Assembly (NCBI GenBank): GCA_025993015.1
Contig: DAJPFV010000001.1
Coordinates: forward strand, 1,612,001 to 1,676,000
Length of the DNA: 64,000 nucleotides
From: Coriobacteriaceae bacterium
GTDB taxonomy: Bacteria > Actinomycetota > Coriobacteriia > Coriobacteriales > Coriobacteriaceae
Direction: 5' to 3'
Below the pieces are notes generated by a model. It did not search any database and was not told where the DNA came from. It saw only the letters and a program-made list of their open reading frames with translations. Of the stretch, positions 6,955-16,168 are shown piece after piece. Position numbers and translations under genes: made by a program. The first letter of the stretch is position 1, and each line of letters opens with the position of its first letter.

Positions 6955-9597
6955 ATGTTAGATAGATTTACCGATCGAGCGCGCAAGGTCATGTCGATGG
7001 CCAAACAGGAGGCGCTCGATCTGCACTCAAATAAGGTGGGCACCGAGCACTTGCTGCTCGCGCTTGCCAAGGAGGACGAGGGCATTGCCGCCGAGGCGCT
7101 GCGCTCGCTCGACATCTCCTACGATGACATCATGGATACTCTCAAAGAGGTCCAGACCACGGTTCCCGAGCCCAGCGAGGAGACCGAGGCGGCCAAGCTT
7201 GCCTTTACGCCGCTCGTCATTAGCGTGATGGAGCGCTCCTTCCGCGTGGCGCGTGAGAACAACCAGACCTATGTGTCGACCGAGCACTTGCTGATTGGCA
7301 TCGTCGAAGAGGGTAACGGCATGGCCATGGACATCCTCATGCGCCTGGGTGTGTCGTCCGCCTCCATCAAAAAGGCTATCGAGAAACTTACCGCCAAGGA
7401 CCAGGACAAGAAGCGTCCGCTCGCCGGCGCCGGTGCCGGGCGTCCCGGTGCGGGCCTGCCGTTCTTTAGCGGCTCGGACGCGTCGCAGCAAAAGGGGAGC
7501 GGCACCGATACGCTTAAGCAGTTCGCCACCAACCTTACGCAGAAGGCGCGCGACGGCGAGCTCGACCCTGTAATTGGTCGCGAAAAGGAAGTCCAGCGTA
7601 TGATGGAGATCCTTTCGCGTCGCACCAAGAACAATCCGCTTATCTTGGGCGACCCCGGCGTGGGCAAGACGGCCATCGTCGAGGGTCTGGCTCAGCAGAT
7701 TGCAGCTGGCAACGTGCCCGAGAACCTTATGAACCAGAACATCTGGACGCTCGACCTGCCGGGCCTCGTTGCGGGCGCCAAGTATCGCGGTGAGTTTGAG
7801 GAGCGCCTCAAGAACGTGATCCAGGAGGCCACCGAAGCTGACGACGTCATCCTGTTTATTGACGAGATGCACACCATCATCGGTGCCGGCTCTGCCGAGG
7901 GCTCCATCGACGCGAGCTCCATGCTCAAGCCCGTGCTCGCGCGCGGTGCCTTCCAGATTATCGGCGCCACCACGGCCGAGGAATTCCGCAAGTACCTCAC
8001 CAAGGACCCGGCCTTCGAGCGTCGCTTCCAGACCATCGATGTCGAGGAGCCGAGCGTCGAGGACACGGTCAAGATCCTGACCGCGCTCAAGCCGCGCTAC
8101 GAGGAGCACCACCATGTGCGCTATACGCAGGGTGCTATCGAGGCCGCCGCGAACCTCTCCGACCGCTACATCCAGGATCGCTTCCTGCCCGATAAGGCCA
8201 TCGACCTCATTGACGAGGCCGGCGCCCGCGCCCGCATCGCCGCCAACCGCGCGCCCGAGCCGGTGCGCGAGGCCGAGCATCGCGTGGAGGAGCTTAAGGC
8301 CGCCGCGCAGGAGGCCACCGAGAGCGACGACATGAACAAGGCCGCCGAGATCACCGAGCAGCAAAAGGCTGCCGAGATTGAGCTCGCCGAGGCCAAGGCT
8401 GCCTGGACGGCCGAGCTCGACGCCAGCCCGCTCACCATCGATGTCTCCCAGATTGCCGACATCGTGTCCGTGACCTCGGGCGTGCCGGTTTCCTCGCTCA
8501 CCGAGAGCGAGAGCCGGCGCCTGCTGCAGACCGAAAGCGTGCTCAAGACGCGCATCATCGGCCAGGATGAGGCAGTCGAGGCCGTCGCCAAGGCCGTGCG
8601 CCGCAGCCGCTCGCCGCTCAAGGACCCGCGTCGTCCCGGTGGCAGCTTTATCTTCCTTGGTCCCACCGGCACAGGCAAGACCGAGCTCGCCAAGACGCTC
8701 GCCGAGTATCTCTTTGGCAGCAAGGACGCGCTCATCAGCTTCGATATGTCGGAGTTTGGCAGTGAGTTCGAGGTCTCCAAGCTCATCGGTAGCCCCCCGG
8801 GCTATGTGGGCCACGACGAGGGCGGCCAGCTCACCAAGGCTGTTCGCCGTCACCCGTACTCGGTCGTGCTGTTCGACGAGATCGAGAAGGCGCACCCCGA
8901 CATCTTCAATATCCTGCTGCAGGTGTTGGAGGAGGGCCGTCTGACCGATAGCCAGGGCAAGACGGTCGACTTCCGCAATACGGTGATCATCATGACGTCA
9001 AACGTGGGCGCCCGCGAGATCGCGCAGGATGCGAGCGTTGGCTTTGGCACCACCGGCGAGCAGGGCCTCACCTCGAGTGAGATCCGCGGCCGCGCGATGG
9101 GCGAGCTCAAGCGCCTGTTCCGCCCCGAGCTGCTCAACCGTATCGACGACATCGTGGTGTTCCAGAAGCTCTCGGGCGAGAACCTGACCAAGATTGCGCA
9201 CCTGCTGGTGGACGATCTGCGCCAGCGCCTGATCGCAAACGGCATGAACATCAAGCTTACCGATGCGGCCTACGACAAGATTGTGGCGGAGGGTACCGAC
9301 CTCACCAACGGCGCGCGTCCGCTGCGTCGTGCCATCCAAAAGCTCATCGAGGATCCGCTGTCCGAGGAACTGCTGGCTGGCGAGTGGGGCGAGGGCGATA
9401 CCGTCCTGTGCGACGTGGCCGATGGCAAGTTTGTCTTTAGCCGCGGCACGGGCGAGATCCCGGCACCGCGTCCGGCGGGCACGCTTGGTGGCGATACCGC
9501 CCCGGCGGTACCGCACACCGGCAACGCCGCGCCCGTGAGCGGCGGCGTGACCTCGGGCCCCGGCGGCATGATGCAAGCCGGTTCCGGCGCGCTGTAG
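6955..9597 (+). CDS. clpC: ClpC-type AAA+ unfoldase
   Basis: An 880-residue Hsp100 ATPase that unfolds proteins and feeds them to ClpP. It has two Clp N-terminal repeats (residues 1-145), a first AAA+ domain with Walker A GDPGVGKTA near 233 and Walker B VILFIDEMH, a short coiled-coil M domain (about 435-490) of ClpC rather than ClpB length, and a second AAA+ domain with GPTGTGKTE near 569 and a ClpP-docking C-terminal part. The tail is a Gly/Pro/Ala-rich extension. Start chosen at the ATG of MLDRFTDRARKV, 8 nt after AAGGA. Oddity: the usual VSxWTGIPV linker reads VSVTSGVPV. No McsA/McsB or CtsR gene is adjacent, unlike in Bacillus. Confidence 0.92.
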   Translation: MLDRFTDRARKVMSMAKQEALDLHSNKVGTEHLLLALAKEDEGIAAEALRSLDISYDDIMDTLKEVQTTVPEPSEETEAAKLAFTPLVISVMERSFRVARENNQTYVSTEHLLIGIVEEGNGMAMDILMRLGVSSASIKKAIEKLTAKDQDKKRPLAGAGAGRPGAGLPFFSGSDASQQKGSGTDTLKQFATNLTQKARDGELDPVIGREKEVQRMMEILSRRTKNNPLILGDPGVGKTAIVEGLAQQIAAGNVPENLMNQNIWTLDLPGLVAGAKYRGEFEERLKNVIQEATEADDVILFIDEMHTIIGAGSAEGSIDASSMLKPVLARGAFQIIGATTAEEFRKYLTKDPAFERRFQTIDVEEPSVEDTVKILTALKPRYEEHHHVRYTQGAIEAAANLSDRYIQDRFLPDKAIDLIDEAGARARIAANRAPEPVREAEHRVEELKAAAQEATESDDMNKAAEITEQQKAAEIELAEAKAAWTAELDASPLTIDVSQIADIVSVTSGVPVSSLTESESRRLLQTESVLKTRIIGQDEAVEAVAKAVRRSRSPLKDPRRPGGSFIFLGPTGTGKTELAKTLAEYLFGSKDALISFDMSEFGSEFEVSKLIGSPPGYVGHDEGGQLTKAVRRHPYSVVLFDEIEKAHPDIFNILLQVLEEGRLTDSQGKTVDFRNTVIIMTSNVGAREIAQDASVGFGTTGEQGLTSSEIRGRAMGELKRLFRPELLNRIDDIVVFQKLSGENLTKIAHLLVDDLRQRLIANGMNIKLTDAAYDKIVAEGTDLTNGARPLRRAIQKLIEDPLSEELLAGEWGEGDTVLCDVADGKFVFSRGTGEIPAPRPAGTLGGDTAPAVPHTGNAAPVSGGVTSGPGGMMQAGSGAL

Positions 9598-9622
9598 GGC
9601 GTGGCGACAATTTGATACGCGC

Positions 9623-9656
9623 AATCGAGGCGCTCTGGAAAGGGCGCCTCGATTTG
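9623..9656 (+). terminator. terminator after clpC
   Basis: AATCGAGGCGC and GCGCCTCGATT form an 11-bp perfect stem followed by a short T-run. Confidence 0.75.
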
Positions 9657-9811
9657 TAGAGCTGCGGAAGTTGTGACCGTTACGCTATACGGTCCACCGT
9701 TAGCCGATGATGCGAGGGCGCTCGGCGTTTTCGACTGGTTTATGCACGCAAAGTCTGGGAATATACAAGTCGCATGTCTTACTGTCTAACCAGTTGCGCC
9801 AAGGAGGCACC

Positions 9812-11269
9812 ATGGACTACAAGATTACCGGCTACGAGCCCGCCCAGCTGTTCCATTTCTTTGAGGAGGTCAGCGCGATCCCCCGTGGGTCTGGCAACGA
9901 GAAGGGCATCAGCGATTTCCTGGTTGCGTTTGCCAAGGAGCGCGGTCTCGATGTGTACCAGGACGAGGTCTACAACGTCATCATTCGCAAGCCCGCATCT
10001 GCCGGTGCCGAGAATGCCCCGACCGTGATGCTGCAGGGCCACATCGATATGGTGTGCGACAAGTTGGGCTCCGTTGAGCACGACTTTACGACCGATGGTA
10101 TCGACCTGGTCGTCAAGGACGGCGTCCTCACCGCTAACGGCACCACTCTGGGCGCCGACAACGGTATTGCCGTCGCGCTTATGCTTACCGTGCTCAACGA
10201 CGATTCGATTACCCATCCGGCCCTCGAGTGCGTATTCACCACCGACGAGGAGACTGGCCTGGTCGGCGCCGAGACGCTCGACAAGTCCCAGATTAGCGCC
10301 CGCACCATGATTAACCTTGACTCCGAGGAAGAGGGCGTTGCCACCGTCAGCTGCGCCGGCGGCGTCGTCGTTACCTACACCTGCCCGATCGTGCGCGAGC
10401 ACAAGACCGGTAGCACCCTCACGCTCGACATCTCCGGCCTGCTGGGCGGTCACTCCGGCAGCGATATCCACCTGGAGCGCGGCAATGGCAACCTCATCAT
10501 GGCCCGCATCATCGACCGCCTGATGGTTGCCGGCGAGCCCGCCATCGTTAGCTTTAACGGCGGCACCAAGGACAACGCCATCAACCGTGAGTGCAAGGCT
10601 GTTCTGGTCTACGCCGACCACGCTGCCGCCGAGGCCGCGGCCCAGATTGCAAAGGGCATCATCGCCGACGTCACTGCCGAGCTCGAGGTCTTCGACCCCG
10701 GCTTTACCTGCACCGTCGAGATTGCCGACGACGCCGAGGTCGAGGCCATGGACCGGAAGTCCGCGCTTGCCCTCATCCGCGCCCTGCGCCTTGCCCCTAA
10801 CGGCGTGATTCGCCGCAACGTCGCCACCGACGGCTCCGTCGAGGTTTCCTCCAACATCGGTGTGGTTGCCACCTCTGACGACGAGGTCAAGATCATGCTG
10901 TCCCCGCGTTCCTCGATCACCTCGCTGCAGAACGAGTTCAAGGATCGTCTGCAGACGCTGGCCGATGTCCTGGGCTTCGACGCCAAGTTTGAGTTCGAGT
11001 ATCCCGGCTGGAGCTATGCCGAGCATTCGCCGGTCCGCGACGTCTTTGTCGAGAGCTATCGCGAGCTCTTTGGCTCCGAGCTGCGCATCGAGTCCATTCA
11101 CGCCGGCCTTGAGTGCGGCCTGTTTGCCGAGGCCCTGCACGGCCTGGACGCCATCGCCGTGGGTCCGACGCTCTCCGATGTTCACACCCCGGACGAGAGC
11201 ATGGAGCTCGCTTCTGCCGAGCGCTTCTACGAGCTGCTCATCGATGTCCTCAAGCGCCTCGCTGCGTAA
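9812..11269 (+). CDS. pepD: Xaa-His / aminoacyl-histidine dipeptidase (M20C)
   Basis: A 485-residue cytosolic metallopeptidase of family M20C that cleaves dipeptides such as carnosine-like Xaa-His. Metal and catalytic motifs are in place: QGHIDMVCDK near residue 73, TTLGADNGIAVA, CVFTTDEETGLVGAE with the catalytic Glu pair, and NLDSEEEG. A dimerisation domain is inserted before the C-terminal HAGLECGLFAE motif, which supplies the last His ligand. Start taken at the ATG of MDYKITGYEP because AAGGAGG lies 4 nt upstream; an in-frame upstream extension has no such site. It is a single-gene unit between two terminators. Confidence 0.9.
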   Translation: MDYKITGYEPAQLFHFFEEVSAIPRGSGNEKGISDFLVAFAKERGLDVYQDEVYNVIIRKPASAGAENAPTVMLQGHIDMVCDKLGSVEHDFTTDGIDLVVKDGVLTANGTTLGADNGIAVALMLTVLNDDSITHPALECVFTTDEETGLVGAETLDKSQISARTMINLDSEEEGVATVSCAGGVVVTYTCPIVREHKTGSTLTLDISGLLGGHSGSDIHLERGNGNLIMARIIDRLMVAGEPAIVSFNGGTKDNAINRECKAVLVYADHAAAEAAAQIAKGIIADVTAELEVFDPGFTCTVEIADDAEVEAMDRKSALALIRALRLAPNGVIRRNVATDGSVEVSSNIGVVATSDDEVKIMLSPRSSITSLQNEFKDRLQTLADVLGFDAKFEFEYPGWSYAEHSPVRDVFVESYRELFGSELRIESIHAGLECGLFAEALHGLDAIAVGPTLSDVHTPDESMELASAERFYELLIDVLKRLAA

Positions 11270-11311
11270 AGGTCGCCTTAGTTAAGCCGCTCTAAAACGG
11301 CTGGCTATGAA

Positions 11312-11344
11312 AACGGCCGCTTGGCGTAATGCCGGGCGGCCGTT
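11312..11344. terminator. bidirectional terminator between pepD and mntP
   Basis: AACGGCCGC and GCGGCCGTT form a 9-bp perfect stem between two convergent genes, 5 bases from the end of mntP. Confidence 0.65.
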
Positions 11345-11349
11345 ATTCG

Positions 11350-11928
11350 TTACAGTGCGAGAATCCCCAGATGCTCAAGCAAGATCTTAAGCCCGATGAG
11401 GATGAGCACGACGCCGCCCACGATGGTGGCGGGTTTTTCGTAGCGCGCGCCAAAGGTGTGGCCGATCGCTACGCCGGCAACGGAGAAGACAAAGGTCGTG
11501 ATGCCGATGAGCGATACAGCTGGAACGATGTCGACCGAGAGCGCCGCAAACGAGATGCCCACGGCCAGCGCGTCAATCGAGGTGGCGATGGCGAGGATCA
11601 GGTACTCGCCTAGGTCAATCTTTTCGGCATCCTTGCCGTCGCCTTCATCCTCGTCCTCGGTAAAGGCCTCCCACAACATTTTGCCGCCGATAAAGGCCAA
11701 TAGGATAAAGGCGATCCAATGGTCGATGGGTCCGATGATGCCCATGAATTGACTGCCGAGCGCCCATCCGATTACGGGCATGCCGGCCTGAAAGCCGCCA
11801 AAGAACAGACCGAGCACCACGGCGACTTTAAGGTTGATTTTCTTCATGCCAAGGCCCTTGCAGATGGAAACGGCAAAGGCGTCCATCGAAAGGCCAACGG
11901 CGAGCAACACGAGCTCTGCGAGTCCCAT
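11350..11928 (-). CDS. mntP: manganese efflux pump MntP
   Basis: A 192-residue inner-membrane protein with six hydrophobic segments in two halves. Family motifs are the acidic LSMDAFAVSICKGLG near the N-terminus and its counterpart ATSIDALAVGISFA in the second half; the aspartates are needed for Mn export in known MntP proteins. A hydrophilic acidic linker (EDEDEGDGKDAEK) separates the halves. Start taken at MGLAELVLL, preceded by GAGAGGGAG; the longer open frame upstream lies in the riboswitch. Regulation is visible: a yybP-ykoY manganese riboswitch with its own terminator precedes the gene. Confidence 0.92.
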   Translation of the reverse strand: MGLAELVLLAVGLSMDAFAVSICKGLGMKKINLKVAVVLGLFFGGFQAGMPVIGWALGSQFMGIIGPIDHWIAFILLAFIGGKMLWEAFTEDEDEGDGKDAEKIDLGEYLILAIATSIDALAVGISFAALSVDIVPAVSLIGITTFVFSVAGVAIGHTFGARYEKPATIVGGVVLILIGLKILLEHLGILAL

Positions 11929-11981
11929 AGTCTGGCTCCCTCTCTGCGGGCGGGCCCGCGTGTACCTCTTGGGGGAGTAAC

Positions 11982-12116
11982 AAAAAAGACCCGTGGCGTA
12001 CGCGTTGCGCGCACAGCCACGAGTCTCGTTCATTAAGGCAAGCCAGGCCGCATCGGCCAGTGTGTTGACTTACCGCGCCACCGGAGGCGAACCCGATCAC
12101 GCGACTACTCCCTCAT
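11982..12116 (-). ncRNA. yybP-ykoY manganese riboswitch
   Basis: Reading the minus strand, the leader has the family landmarks in order: GGGAGTAG, a variable stem, GTCAACAC, a GGCC..GGCC stem, and ACGAGACT. The final GAGACT begins an 11-bp terminator stem (AGACTCGTGGC with GCCACGGGTCT, one wobble) followed by TTTTTT, the usual expression platform. The class senses Mn2+ and turns on exporters such as the mntP gene 53 nt downstream. Identification is by motif order, not a covariance search. Confidence 0.8.
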
Positions 12117-12275
12117 TTATGTGAATCCCGATGCTATCACATAAGCAGCTCATTTGGATCGGGGCTCTCAGCTGTGTTCGCTCATTCTGTAAGCATAGGA
12201 TTTTGCGGGCGTCACAGGGGCAAACCGTGAGAAACTTATTGACGTTTATGGAGCGTATACGATGGGAGCGATGCC

Positions 12276-13343
12276 TTGGATAAGAACGAGCTGCAAAAGC
12301 GTATGGAACAGGCCATTCGCCTGACGGCACCTGGTCAGCCGATCCGCACCGCCCTCGACATGATCATTGCCGGTCACCTGGGTGCCCTTATCTGCGTCGG
12401 CGACACCGAAAACGTGCTCGCTGCCGGTAACGACGGCTTCCCGCTCAACATTTCGTTTACCTCGAACCGCCTGTTCGAGCTTTCCAAGATGGACGGCGCC
12501 ATCGTTATCGATGGCGACCTCACCCAGATCCTGCGCGCCAACTTCCACCTCAATCCCGATCCCTCGCTCGCCACGAGTGAGACGGGCATGCGTCACCGTA
12601 CTGCCGCTCGCATGTCGGTGCTCACCGACGCCATCGTGATCTCGGTTTCGGCTCGTCGTGCCGTCGTCAACGTGTACGTCCACGGTAAGAGCTACGAGAT
12701 CCAGCCTGTCACCACCATCATGAGCTCGGTCAACCAACTCGTTGCCACGCTCCAGACCACCCGTCAGTCGCTTGACCGCTCCCTGCTGCGCCTGACGGCC
12801 CTTGAGCTCGACGACTACGTTACGCTCGCCGACATTACCGGTATTTTCTCGAGCTTCGAGATCATGCAGCAGGCAAAGACCGAGCTTAAGGATTGCATCG
12901 TCAAGCTGGGCAACCAGGGCAAGCTCGTGCAGATGCAGCTCGAGCAGCTCGCCGGCTCCAGCATGGATACCGAATACGACTTGATGATCCGCGACTACGC
13001 AAGCGATTCCTCTGAGGCCAATGCCGAGAAGATTCGCGCTGAGCTTGCCCGCATGACGCCTAAGGACCTGTCCGACCCGCAGCACGTGGCGGCAGTTCTG
13101 GGCTATGACGACCTGGACGAGGACTCCGTCATGACGCCGCTGGGCCTGCGCACGCTTTCGCGCGTGTCCGTCGTGCGCGACGGCGTGGCCGAGAAGATCG
13201 TCGACGAGTACGGCTCGCTGCAGGAGCTCATGGACGACATCAGCGAGGATCCGGAGCGCCTGGGCGACTTTGGCGTCAACAACCCTGCCATTCTTGCGGA
13301 CTCGCTGTACCGCATGAAGGGCACCAAACAGGGGAACGCATAA
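12276..13343 (+). CDS. disA: diadenylate cyclase DisA
   Basis: A 355-residue protein that makes c-di-AMP from two ATP and scans DNA as an octamer. The DAC domain (residues 1-145) has the catalytic MDGAIVIDGD near residue 73 and MRHRTAAR near 105. A helical linker (150-280) and a C-terminal helix-hairpin-helix DNA-binding domain (LRTLSRVSVVRDGVAEKIVD) follow. Length matches the family (about 357). The start is TTG, with GGGAG about 8 nt upstream; a nearby ATG is out of frame. It heads the conserved Gram-positive cluster and its stop overlaps the ispD start by one base. No radA gene precedes it here. Confidence 0.92.
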   Translation: MDKNELQKRMEQAIRLTAPGQPIRTALDMIIAGHLGALICVGDTENVLAAGNDGFPLNISFTSNRLFELSKMDGAIVIDGDLTQILRANFHLNPDPSLATSETGMRHRTAARMSVLTDAIVISVSARRAVVNVYVHGKSYEIQPVTTIMSSVNQLVATLQTTRQSLDRSLLRLTALELDDYVTLADITGIFSSFEIMQQAKTELKDCIVKLGNQGKLVQMQLEQLAGSSMDTEYDLMIRDYASDSSEANAEKIRAELARMTPKDLSDPQHVAAVLGYDDLDEDSVMTPLGLRTLSRVSVVRDGVAEKIVDEYGSLQELMDDISEDPERLGDFGVNNPAILADSLYRMKGTKQGNA

Positions 13344-14071
13344 TGGCGCCCGTATGCGCCGTGGTCGTTGCCGGCGGCAGCGGTCAGCGCTTTGGAAATC
13401 CCGGCGGCAAGCAGCTCGTTGACGTGGCGGGCCGTCCGCTTATGAGCTGGTCCATCCGCGCGTTTGACCGTAGCGATAAGGTCGGCCACATCGTGGTGGT
13501 TTGCCCTGCCGAGCGCCGTGCCGAGATGCGCCGTCTGGCCATCGACCCGTTTGACTATGACACGCCCATCAGCTTTGCCGATGCCGGCGATACCCGTCAG
13601 GATTCCACCCGCGCCGGCGTGCACGCGGTGCCGGCGGGCTTTGAATACGTCGCCATTCACGATGGCGCTCGTCCGCTCATTACGACCGAGGCCATCGACC
13701 ACGCTATCGACGTGCTCGTGAGCGACCGTGCTCTCGACGGCGTCGTGTGCGGTCAGCCCGCGATCGACACGCTCAAGATCGTTGACGGCGATAATATCGT
13801 CGAGACGCCGCCGCGTGAGCTCTATTGGGCCGCGCAGACGCCGCAGATCTTTAGTGTCGACGCCATGAAGCGCGCCCATGCCGCGGCGATTGCCGAGGGC
13901 TTTATCGGTACGGACGATTCGTCACTGGTCGAGCGCATGGGAGGACGCGTCCGCTGCGTCCAGAGCCCGCGCGATAACCTTAAGGTGACGGTGCCCGAGG
14001 ACCTGCGTCCTGTAACCGCGATTCTGCTCGGTCGCATGGCCGAGGGAGAGGACCTTCCCCATGTTCAGTAA
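13343..14071 (+). CDS. ispD: 2-C-methyl-D-erythritol 4-phosphate cytidylyltransferase
   Basis: A 242-residue cytosolic enzyme of the MEP isoprenoid pathway, converting MEP and CTP to CDP-methylerythritol. The N-terminal nucleotide-binding loop AVVVAGGSGQRFG, the AIHDGARPLI motif and the C-terminal NLKVTVPEDL are standard IspD signatures. The ATG overlaps the disA stop (TAATG), and the gene overlaps ispF by 11 nt, so these three are translationally coupled. The next enzyme but one, IspF, is encoded immediately after. Confidence 0.93.
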   Translation: MAPVCAVVVAGGSGQRFGNPGGKQLVDVAGRPLMSWSIRAFDRSDKVGHIVVVCPAERRAEMRRLAIDPFDYDTPISFADAGDTRQDSTRAGVHAVPAGFEYVAIHDGARPLITTEAIDHAIDVLVSDRALDGVVCGQPAIDTLKIVDGDNIVETPPRELYWAAQTPQIFSVDAMKRAHAAAIAEGFIGTDDSSLVERMGGRVRCVQSPRDNLKVTVPEDLRPVTAILLGRMAEGEDLPHVQ

Positions 14072-14555
14072 CCTGCGCATTGGCCATGGCTACGACGTCC
14101 ACCGTCTGGTGGAGGGGCGTCGATGTATCATCGGCGGTGTCGACATTCCCTACGAGCGCGGCCTGCTGGGCCACTCGGATGCCGATGTGCTCGCGCACGC
14201 CTTGGCCGACGCCATTCTGGGCGCCTGCCGCGGGGGAGACATCGGCAAGCTATTCCCCGACACCGATCCCGCCTACGAGGGCGCCGATTCGATGGTACTG
14301 CTCGCTCGCGTGATGGACTACGCGCGCGAGCTGGGCTTTGAGTTTGTCGATGCCGATTGCACCATTGCCTGTCAGCAACCCAAGATCACCCCGCACCGCG
14401 ATGCCATGCGCGCCAACCTTGCCCATGCCCTGGGCGTCGACGTCGAAAACGTGGGCGTCGCCGCCACTACGACCGAAAAGCTCGGTTGGGAAGGCCAGGG
14501 CGAGGGAATCGGTGCCTGGGCCGTCTGCCTGCTACAGAAAACCGTTAAGGAGTAA
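14061..14555 (+). CDS. ispF: 2-C-methyl-D-erythritol 2,4-cyclodiphosphate synthase
   Basis: A 164-residue trimeric enzyme that cyclises CDP-ME 2-phosphate in the MEP pathway. Metal and substrate motifs are intact: GHGYDVHRL at residues 8-16, LLGHSDADVLAHALADA, GDIGKLFPDTD, and the C-terminal TTTEKLGWEGQGEGI. It overlaps ispD by 11 nt and ends 3 nt before cysS. Length is slightly above the usual 156-160. Confidence 0.94.
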   Translation: MFSNLRIGHGYDVHRLVEGRRCIIGGVDIPYERGLLGHSDADVLAHALADAILGACRGGDIGKLFPDTDPAYEGADSMVLLARVMDYARELGFEFVDADCTIACQQPKITPHRDAMRANLAHALGVDVENVGVAATTTEKLGWEGQGEGIGAWAVCLLQKTVKE

Positions 14556-14558
14556 CGA

Positions 14559-16025
14559 ATGCGTATCTACAACAGCGCTACCCATAAAAAGGAAGAGTTC
14601 CAGCCCATCGAGTCCGGCAAGGTCCGCATGTACGTGTGCGGCCCCACGGTCTACGACAACATCCACATCGGCAATGCCCGCACGTTCATCAGCTTTGACG
14701 TGATTCGTCGCTGGCTCATCGCGAGCGGCTACGAGGTCACGTTCGCTCAGAACCTCACCGATGTCGACGACAAGATCATCAAGCGCGCCAACGAGCAGGG
14801 CCGTACGGCCGCCGAGGTCGCGACGGAGTTCTCCGACAAGTTCATCGGCGTCATGCGCGCCGCCAACGTGCTCGATCCCGATGTGCGCCCCCGCGCCACC
14901 AAGGAGATCGGCCCCATGATCGCTATGATCAAGACGCTTATCGAGCAGGGCCATGCCTACGCCGCCGATAACGGCGACGTGTACTTTGCCGTGCGCAGCG
15001 ATCCCAACTATGGCCAGGTCTCGGGCCGTAACATCGACGACCTTATGGTGGGCGCGCGCATCGAAGAAAACGAGGACAAGAACGACCCGCTCGACTTTGC
15101 CCTGTGGAAGGCCGCCAAGCCCGGCGAGCCTAGCTGGCCGAGCCCCTGGGGCGAGGGCCGTCCCGGTTGGCACACCGAGTGCGCCGCCATGGTGCACCGC
15201 TACCTGGGCACCCCGATCGATATCCACGGCGGCGGCTCCGACCTTGCCTTCCCGCATCACGAGAACGAGTGCGCCCAGGCCACCTGCGCTTGGCACCAGG
15301 GTTTCTCTAACACTTGGATGCACACGGGCATGCTGCTGGTCGACGGCGAGAAGATGTCCAAGTCGCTCGGCAACTTCTTTACGCTGGCCGAGGTGCTCGA
15401 GCAGCACTCCGCTGCCGCCCTGCGCCTACTGATGCTGCAGACGAGCTATCGCTCGCCGCTCGACTTTTCCTGGGAGCGCCTGGAGGGTGCCGAGAACTCG
15501 CTCACGCGCATTGCCGGCACGGTCGAGAACCTGCGCTGGGCCGCGAACCACGCGACGGCCGCTGCCGATGAGGCTGCTGCCGAGGCATTTGCCGCCAAGG
15601 CCGCCGAGACCCGTGCCGCCTTTAAGGAGTGCATGGACGACGACTTTAACACCGCCGGTGCCATGGGTGCCGTCTTTGGCTTCGTGACCGAGTGCAACCA
15701 GTACTTGGAGCAGGCGGGCGACGCAGCCGACAAGGCCGCCGCGCTTGCCGCCGCCGACACGCTGGCCGAGCTACTCGACACCTTTGGTGTTGAGCTCCCC
15801 GAGCCCAAGGTCGAGCTGCCGCTGGGTCTGCTGGGTGTTGCCGCCGGTCTGGTTGCCTATACGGGCGACGACGTGGACGAGGCTGCTGCCAAGATTCTCG
15901 AAGCCCGCGCCGAGGCCCGTGCCGCCAAGAACTGGGATCTGGCCGACGCCATCCGCGACCAGCTCAAGGACCTGGGCCTCACCATTGAGGATACGGCCGC
16001 GGGCACTCGTATTAAGAGTCTCTAG
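14559..16025 (+). CDS. cysS: cysteinyl-tRNA synthetase
   Basis: A 488-residue class I synthetase that charges tRNA-Cys. The zinc/active-site region MYVCGPTVYDN and the HIGH-type HIGNARTF (near residue 36) lead the Rossmann fold; HTECAAM and FPHHENECAQ supply further zinc ligands, and EKMSKSLGN (near 265) is the KMSKS loop. The C-terminal part is an Ala-rich helical DALR-type domain. It follows ispF by 3 nt with AAGGAG as ribosome-binding site. In Bacillus cysE often precedes and mrnC follows cysS; both are absent here. Confidence 0.94.
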   Translation: MRIYNSATHKKEEFQPIESGKVRMYVCGPTVYDNIHIGNARTFISFDVIRRWLIASGYEVTFAQNLTDVDDKIIKRANEQGRTAAEVATEFSDKFIGVMRAANVLDPDVRPRATKEIGPMIAMIKTLIEQGHAYAADNGDVYFAVRSDPNYGQVSGRNIDDLMVGARIEENEDKNDPLDFALWKAAKPGEPSWPSPWGEGRPGWHTECAAMVHRYLGTPIDIHGGGSDLAFPHHENECAQATCAWHQGFSNTWMHTGMLLVDGEKMSKSLGNFFTLAEVLEQHSAAALRLLMLQTSYRSPLDFSWERLEGAENSLTRIAGTVENLRWAANHATAAADEAAAEAFAAKAAETRAAFKECMDDDFNTAGAMGAVFGFVTECNQYLEQAGDAADKAAALAAADTLAELLDTFGVELPEPKVELPLGLLGVAAGLVAYTGDDVDEAAAKILEARAEARAAKNWDLADAIRDQLKDLGLTIEDTAAGTRIKSL

Positions 16026-16168
16026 TATTTGTCGACCGTTCGAGGTGCGGCAGATTGCCTTGAAAGAGAAGGGCATAGACCTGGTGGTCATGCCCGACGA
16101 TTGAAAGGCAAGGTGCCGTGGCTCGGACGGTCGATTCTTGTTCGTTATCTATTTAAGGAGGCCGCTTT

